From contig WACJ01000333.1 in assembly GCA_008973525.1 (NCBI GenBank), forward strand, positions 248,001 to 312,000: a stretch of 64,000 nt of DNA. Reading direction: 5' to 3'. The notes beneath the pieces were generated by a model, which saw only the letters and a program-made list of their open reading frames with translations, did no database searches and was not told the origin of the DNA. The first letter of the stretch is position 1. Every line of letters begins with the position of its first letter. This document shows, in pieces, positions 60,168 to 64,000 of this stretch. This DNA comes from Stenopsyche tienmushanensis. Its lineage: Eukaryota; Arthropoda; Insecta; Trichoptera; Stenopsychidae. The position numbers were made by a program, and so were the translations under genes.

Positions 60168-60920
60168 CCCGGATCCCGGACACTTTTAGGTACTTAAGAA
60201 TCCCGGGATTAGAAAACGTAATCCCGAAAATCCCGGGATTGAAATTTTTATCTAACAGAAATCGTACACCTCACCAACACGATGAAGGCTACTGAATCGA
60301 GACATTCCCGACGAAATCTGGACGCTTGGAAACAGTGGCGTAATTACTAATTGGCGAACTTAGGCGACGCATAGGAGCAGTGACTGTCTAATTTATGTAT
60401 ACATATATAGCGTACATGCATGTTTTTAAAATTGTTATAGTAACATTTCCCTACCGGTGATGGAAATCGGGAATTTTGCGATTTTTAGTCCGTGTCTCGG
60501 CAGAAATGAATTTTATCAGTCACATTGATGGTGTTATACGAAAATGAGGGCTCACGCTATCATCAACTCGAGCTAGCATTTAAATATCTGATGACGATAC
60601 CTCCAAGGAGTTTGGAAGCTGAGTGTGCATTTTCAGCAGCAAGTTGTCTGACTTCCAAAATCAGATCCAGACTAAATGACGAAACACTAATGTTTAATGT
60701 TAATGTTACTTCGGGCATATTTTCAAAATAATATTTGAATTTTTTAGTGTTTTATTTATCTATTTTTTAATTGTATTTTTATCTTTTCTTAAATAAATAA
60801 AATTCTTTGGCCTTCAAGCGATTTTTTATATTGAACAAATGGACTTATTAGTAATTTTTGATCAAATTCATCAAGGTAATTTCTTAAAATATTGAAAATC
60901 CCTATCCCGGGATCCCGGGA
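60168..60920 (+). mobile_element. hAT element with AATCCCGGGATT repeats and transposase remnant (copy 3)
   Basis: Palindromes AATCCCGGGATT lie at 60199-60210 and 60229-60240, followed by the same leader as copies 1 and 2. The right side ends with clustered GATCCCGGGA. Both outermost TAGGGAATCC tips are missing. It sits inside a mariner-ended block (60045-61466) and carries the transposase fragment described separately. Confidence 0.8.
60525..60731 (+). pseudogene. hAT transposase C-terminal dimerisation domain remnant
   Basis: The frame encodes SLEAECAFSAASCLTSK followed by IRSRLNDETLMFNVNV and a stop. This is the conserved C-terminal hAT dimerisation motif (S-ER-FS-AG----KRRSRL---T). Upstream catalytic parts are missing and the frame begins without a proper start, so it is a fragment. 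The same last codons occur on the reverse strand at 63960-64000 and 54595-54640. Confidence 0.85.
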
Positions 60921-61215
60921 CGCTACAACAAAGCGTCTACCATCGGATGGATCATCACCCGCTTGCTCCGTATAACGCACGTTCGCTTGTTTGTCTCTGG
61001 TTATCCTATTTGTGTGGAATAATTGAATAAATACGTTGTGCGATTGTCCGACGTTTTAAAGATCATCTGCAGCGTCTGCCTCATTTCGACCTCTATCGCC
61101 GAGCTAATGAAATCATAGACGTGTTCCGTCGTTCATCGCAGCCGATTCGCGGGTCGGGACCATTGTGACGAAGATAGCCGAACTCTTAACGTCAGACGAG
61201 CGACGAACACTATAA
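60921..61215 (+). mobile_element. possible LTR segment inside the nested mariner
   Basis: This GC-rich block lies between the hAT end and the mariner C-terminus. It has GTGTGGAATAATTGAATAAA (two AATAA poly(A)-like signals) followed by ACGTTGTGCGATTGTCC, a layout like an R/U5 region. A TGTAACGTGG start at 60133, left of the hAT, could be its beginning. No matched target duplication or CA end was settled, so the class is uncertain. Confidence 0.35.
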
Positions 61216-61469
61216 TATATTTTCCTCCATCATCGCAATCTCACAGGTAGCTTTTCAATTCCATTGCTGTAGAAAGACACAGGTTTTGAGCCAAAAAAAA
61301 CTTGATAGTCCATTTTGTACATCCTGTATAGAATTTAAGTTTTTCCCTAATAAAAAAAATGTAAGGCACGATTTAAGTTCTAATGTGAAAATCTAATGTT
61401 AAATTGTGTTTTTTTTACACTTTAAAAAAATCTCAAAAATGCGCATTAACTTTTGGACTGACCTGATAT

Positions 61470-63675
61470 ATGACGATGGTGTTTAATATGTGTATTTGAG
61501 CGATTTTACGCTAGATTTTATAAAAGGCCTCTAACTATTATAGCTTTTTTCTCTTTGTAAATTTATTAGGGAATAAGTTAGATTTTATGGTTTGAGCCTA
61601 TACAAGAAAAATTCAATTAGCCATGTTTGAAATTATTTGAAGGATTTAAAAAAAATGTACGTTTTCATCAGAGACGCGATTAAAAATTCCGATCAGCGAA
61701 TAGTATTACATTCGCCGAATGCTTTGCAATCCCGAAAGCGCAAAAGCCTCAAACGAAAATTAAAATACGCATCGTTTATTCAATGTTAGGGTCCTCGACG
61801 CGCTAACACCATTTCACGGGTACAGAATACAGATGTATTCTTTCATGTTACAAATATAATTTTGAACGGTACTGAGTTAATCAAAGCTATGGTCTGTGAT
61901 GGGGTGGGTTTTTACACCCCGCGTTTGGCAGTCGCATAAATCACGAGGCTCCCACGCGAGCCCTCTTCTATTGGCTCTTAGTGTCACCGACAACGCAAAC
62001 GCACATAATCTATATCCCAACTGGCTGTGAGCAAAAATGGCGAACAAATCCGACCTTTTTCTGCCATTGAATGGAAATTAAAACAAGCCCAAATGTGCGT
62101 ATCTACCCCTATCCGAGCCGAATATATAATTGAAAATGCATGATTTGTCTCTTATACATCGAGTGATTGCCAAAGCATGTGTGTATATAAATCGCTCTCG
62201 TTCCTCCGACGCCCGTTTACAACCCCCTGTTCTAATATGCACACATAGAAGAATCGTAAATCCCAAATTCCGGACATTTCATTAAAAAACTTTTGCGTTC
62301 GGCCCAAGAAAGAAGGGAACCCTCGGGTCGGGACGCGCGCCTCATAGTGGCGAATAGGGGCGAAAATGTTACAAATTTCTTCATAGCCATTTAAAACTTT
62401 TCTTATAATCTTGACGCTTCCAGAAGACTCATACAAAGAAGCAGCATACGCGCATAACTCACCCATATTCAATTATAATTCGCGGAGGCTGCATTGCAAG
62501 AATTCGCAACTTCGTCCTGGAAGCCCTTCCACAAATTAAATCATGTATTGGGGGCGGCCGATTTTATGCTCTGCTGTGTTCAACATCACAATATTCATAT
62601 TCTTTAATTAAATTACATCGCCGATATCCATGATTTATTAAGGTCTGATAATGTATTAACGTACGGCATAAAGTTCGGCGGGCAAAATTGAAAACTGAAA
62701 GCAGATGCCGAATGCGGTTGACAGAAACCATTCTTCGCAAAGATTTTCATGATTTACGCCCCCGCAGTTTTGCGGAATTTACAACCGCAGCACGAATAAA
62801 ATTCAATTGCTTTCAAAAATATTTAAAACATTTTTGGTGCTAAAAATAATTTTGGTTTATGAAAAATTGATTTAACGGCCAGCTTTTAGAATCAATATTG
62901 ATTTTAAAAGTAAAAAATATTGTTTGATTAGATTTCATGGACAATATAAAGCCTTTTAATCAACAAGTCTACTCTTATAAAAAATATTTAAAATTTAATT
63001 AATAGAACTAAATCAAATAAAGTCTATGAATAAGTAAATACACTAATTTGCAAACAAATCTACAATTTAGCGCCTGAATAATGCGCGATTCAATATTTAT
63101 TATTTTTTGTGTTTCATAACAAGTTTGGATTAAAATTTATTTGCTTTTGGGTATCAAATAATTAAGACTTCAAAGAATTTGGATTCAAACTCTGATAGAA
63201 ATTTAAGTAGAACCCAAAATAGTTTTCGTTTAATTGCTTGATCGTTTTTGGAGATTATTTGCACTTAGGCTGCTGCACTTTCAAATTGTATTTTATGCTC
63301 TTTTGGTGAATATATTCATCAAGAATAAATTGTGATTTTCAAAATTCAAATTTAAGCACCCAACTTGTGAAGATTTCTTTCGAAATTTAATACTTTATCA
63401 TTTTCTCAAAAAACATACTGTTTTTAAGATGTTCCTAAGAGTTGCAGGACAAACAAACTGCCTATTCTTTCTGAGACGCCTTGCGGACTGGTCGTATTAA
63501 TCGTTGGTGGCAAGCCTAATTTGCCGCCATGTGTTAATTTCGCTAAAATAGTAAATAAAATTGATTATTAAAGTTCAATAATATTTTTGAGAAAATCATT
63601 GAAAATTATAAATAACGTAGAAGAAGAGTGTTCGGAATTATCTGAAAATGAAGTGGATAGCATAGAACAACATAA
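61470..63675. other. no gene supported
   Basis: A balanced island at 61660-62800 contains a 106-codon minus frame (62152-62472) and a 62-codon overlapping one. No motif or splice evidence. 62820-63670 is AT-rich. Confidence 0.35.
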
Positions 63676-63679
63676 TGAC

Positions 63680-64000
63680 TAGGGAATCCAATCCCGAGCC
63701 AAAATTTCAATCCCGGGATTGCATTATACAATCCCGGGATTGCATTATACAATCCCGGGACCAGTCCCGGGATCCCAGGATTGGGATTTTCAATATTTTA
63801 AGAAATTACCTTGATGAATTTGATCAAAAATTACTAATAAGTACATTTGTTCGATATAAAAAATCACTCGAAAGCCAAAGAATTTTATTTATTTAAGAAA
63901 AGATAAAAATATTATTCAAAAATAGATAAATAAAACACTAAAAAATTCAAATATTATTTTGAAAATATGCCCAAAGTAACATTAACATTAAACATTAGTG
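63680..64000 (-). mobile_element. hAT element with AATCCCGGGATT repeats, end running off the window (copy 4)
   Basis: The end at 63680 reads TAGGGAATCCAATCCCGAGC. The 12-bp palindrome is repeated with a 21-bp period at 63709, 63730 and 63751. The stretch to 63960 is the reverse of 60720-60920. The last 40 bases are the reverse complement of the hAT transposase C-terminal codons (TLMFNVNVT). The gene body, if present, lies beyond the right edge. The forward open frame from about 63675 is a shadow. Confidence 0.8.

Larger units (their letters stand above)
60045..61466 (-). mobile_element. mariner with nested insertions
   Basis: The ends are TCAGGTTAGTCCAAAAGTTC on the left and (reverse strand) TCAGGTCAGTCCAAAAGTTA on the right, with TA at 60043-60044 and 61467-61468. 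They agree over about 80 bp including AACACAATTTAACATT. The reverse strand at about 61232-61330 encodes the mariner C-terminus (GSKPVSFYSNGIEKLP). The N-terminal region is deleted. The middle is filled by foreign DNA: an LTR-like segment, and within that the hAT copy 3. Confidence 0.8.

Noticed and set aside
63709..63760. Short regular repeats that could suggest a CRISPR-like array
   Set aside because: The 21-bp units are palindromic motifs at a hAT end in a eukaryotic genome. There are no spacers of unique sequence.

Overview
This is a eukaryotic, AT-rich, gene-poor window dominated by decayed transposable elements. I read it as arthropod, most likely insect, DNA. The grounds are several lineages of mariner/Tc1 elements with TA target duplications, short spliced exon structure, Jockey-like and RTE/CR1-like LINE remnants, and one exon whose protein matches the ankyrin region of the animal E3 ubiquitin ligase Mind bomb. 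There are no operons, CRISPR arrays or bacterial signals, and no intact host open reading frame. I cannot name the species.

Host gene content. The only exon I identify with confidence is on the minus strand at 28190-28341. It is 152 bp, with a clean acceptor and donor, and encodes ankyrin repeats of Mind bomb 1. If the gene extends both ways, some or most of the window is mib1 intron, but no second mib1 exon could be recognised. A much weaker exon candidate lies at 2865-3057 on the minus strand.

Layout. 0-2.7 kb: a TTAA-flanked MITE, a mariner scrap, and the start of a hAT (ZBED5/Buster-like) transposase split by a solo LTR with a 4-bp target duplication. 2.7-9 kb: a hAT end, a hAT element carrying AATCCCGGGATT palindromes, and two TTAA MITEs. 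9.8-11.0 kb: a full-length but dead mariner, followed by a LINE 3' tail. 12.6-18.8 kb: dispersed repeats, a TTAA MITE, a mariner 5' end, a Tc1 scrap and a Jockey-like reverse transcriptase remnant. 20-27 kb: more TTAA MITEs and a second, internally deleted mariner of another lineage. 28 kb: the mib1 exon. 30.9-33.1 kb: three TTAA MITEs. One is split by a palindromic PIF/Harbinger-type MITE and another by a hAT MITE. 34-39 kb: LINE and LTR scraps and a triplicated transposase fragment. 42-48 kb: a TTAA MITE, a third mariner lineage with its own inverted ends, a small MITE with a transposase remnant, and another TTAA MITE. 51-55 kb: a Tigger/pogo element and a second hAT palindrome element. 57-64 kb: a second LTR, a mariner that contains a hAT element, and a further hAT running off the window end.

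How the parts relate. Nothing here works as a pathway. The window is a record of successive insertions. Nesting gives relative ages, and several target duplications (GTCT, TTA, GTATAGAT, TA, TTAA) are still readable. The regions between repeats are moderately GC-rich, non-repetitive and non-coding as far as I can see. They are the likely places for intronic or regulatory DNA.
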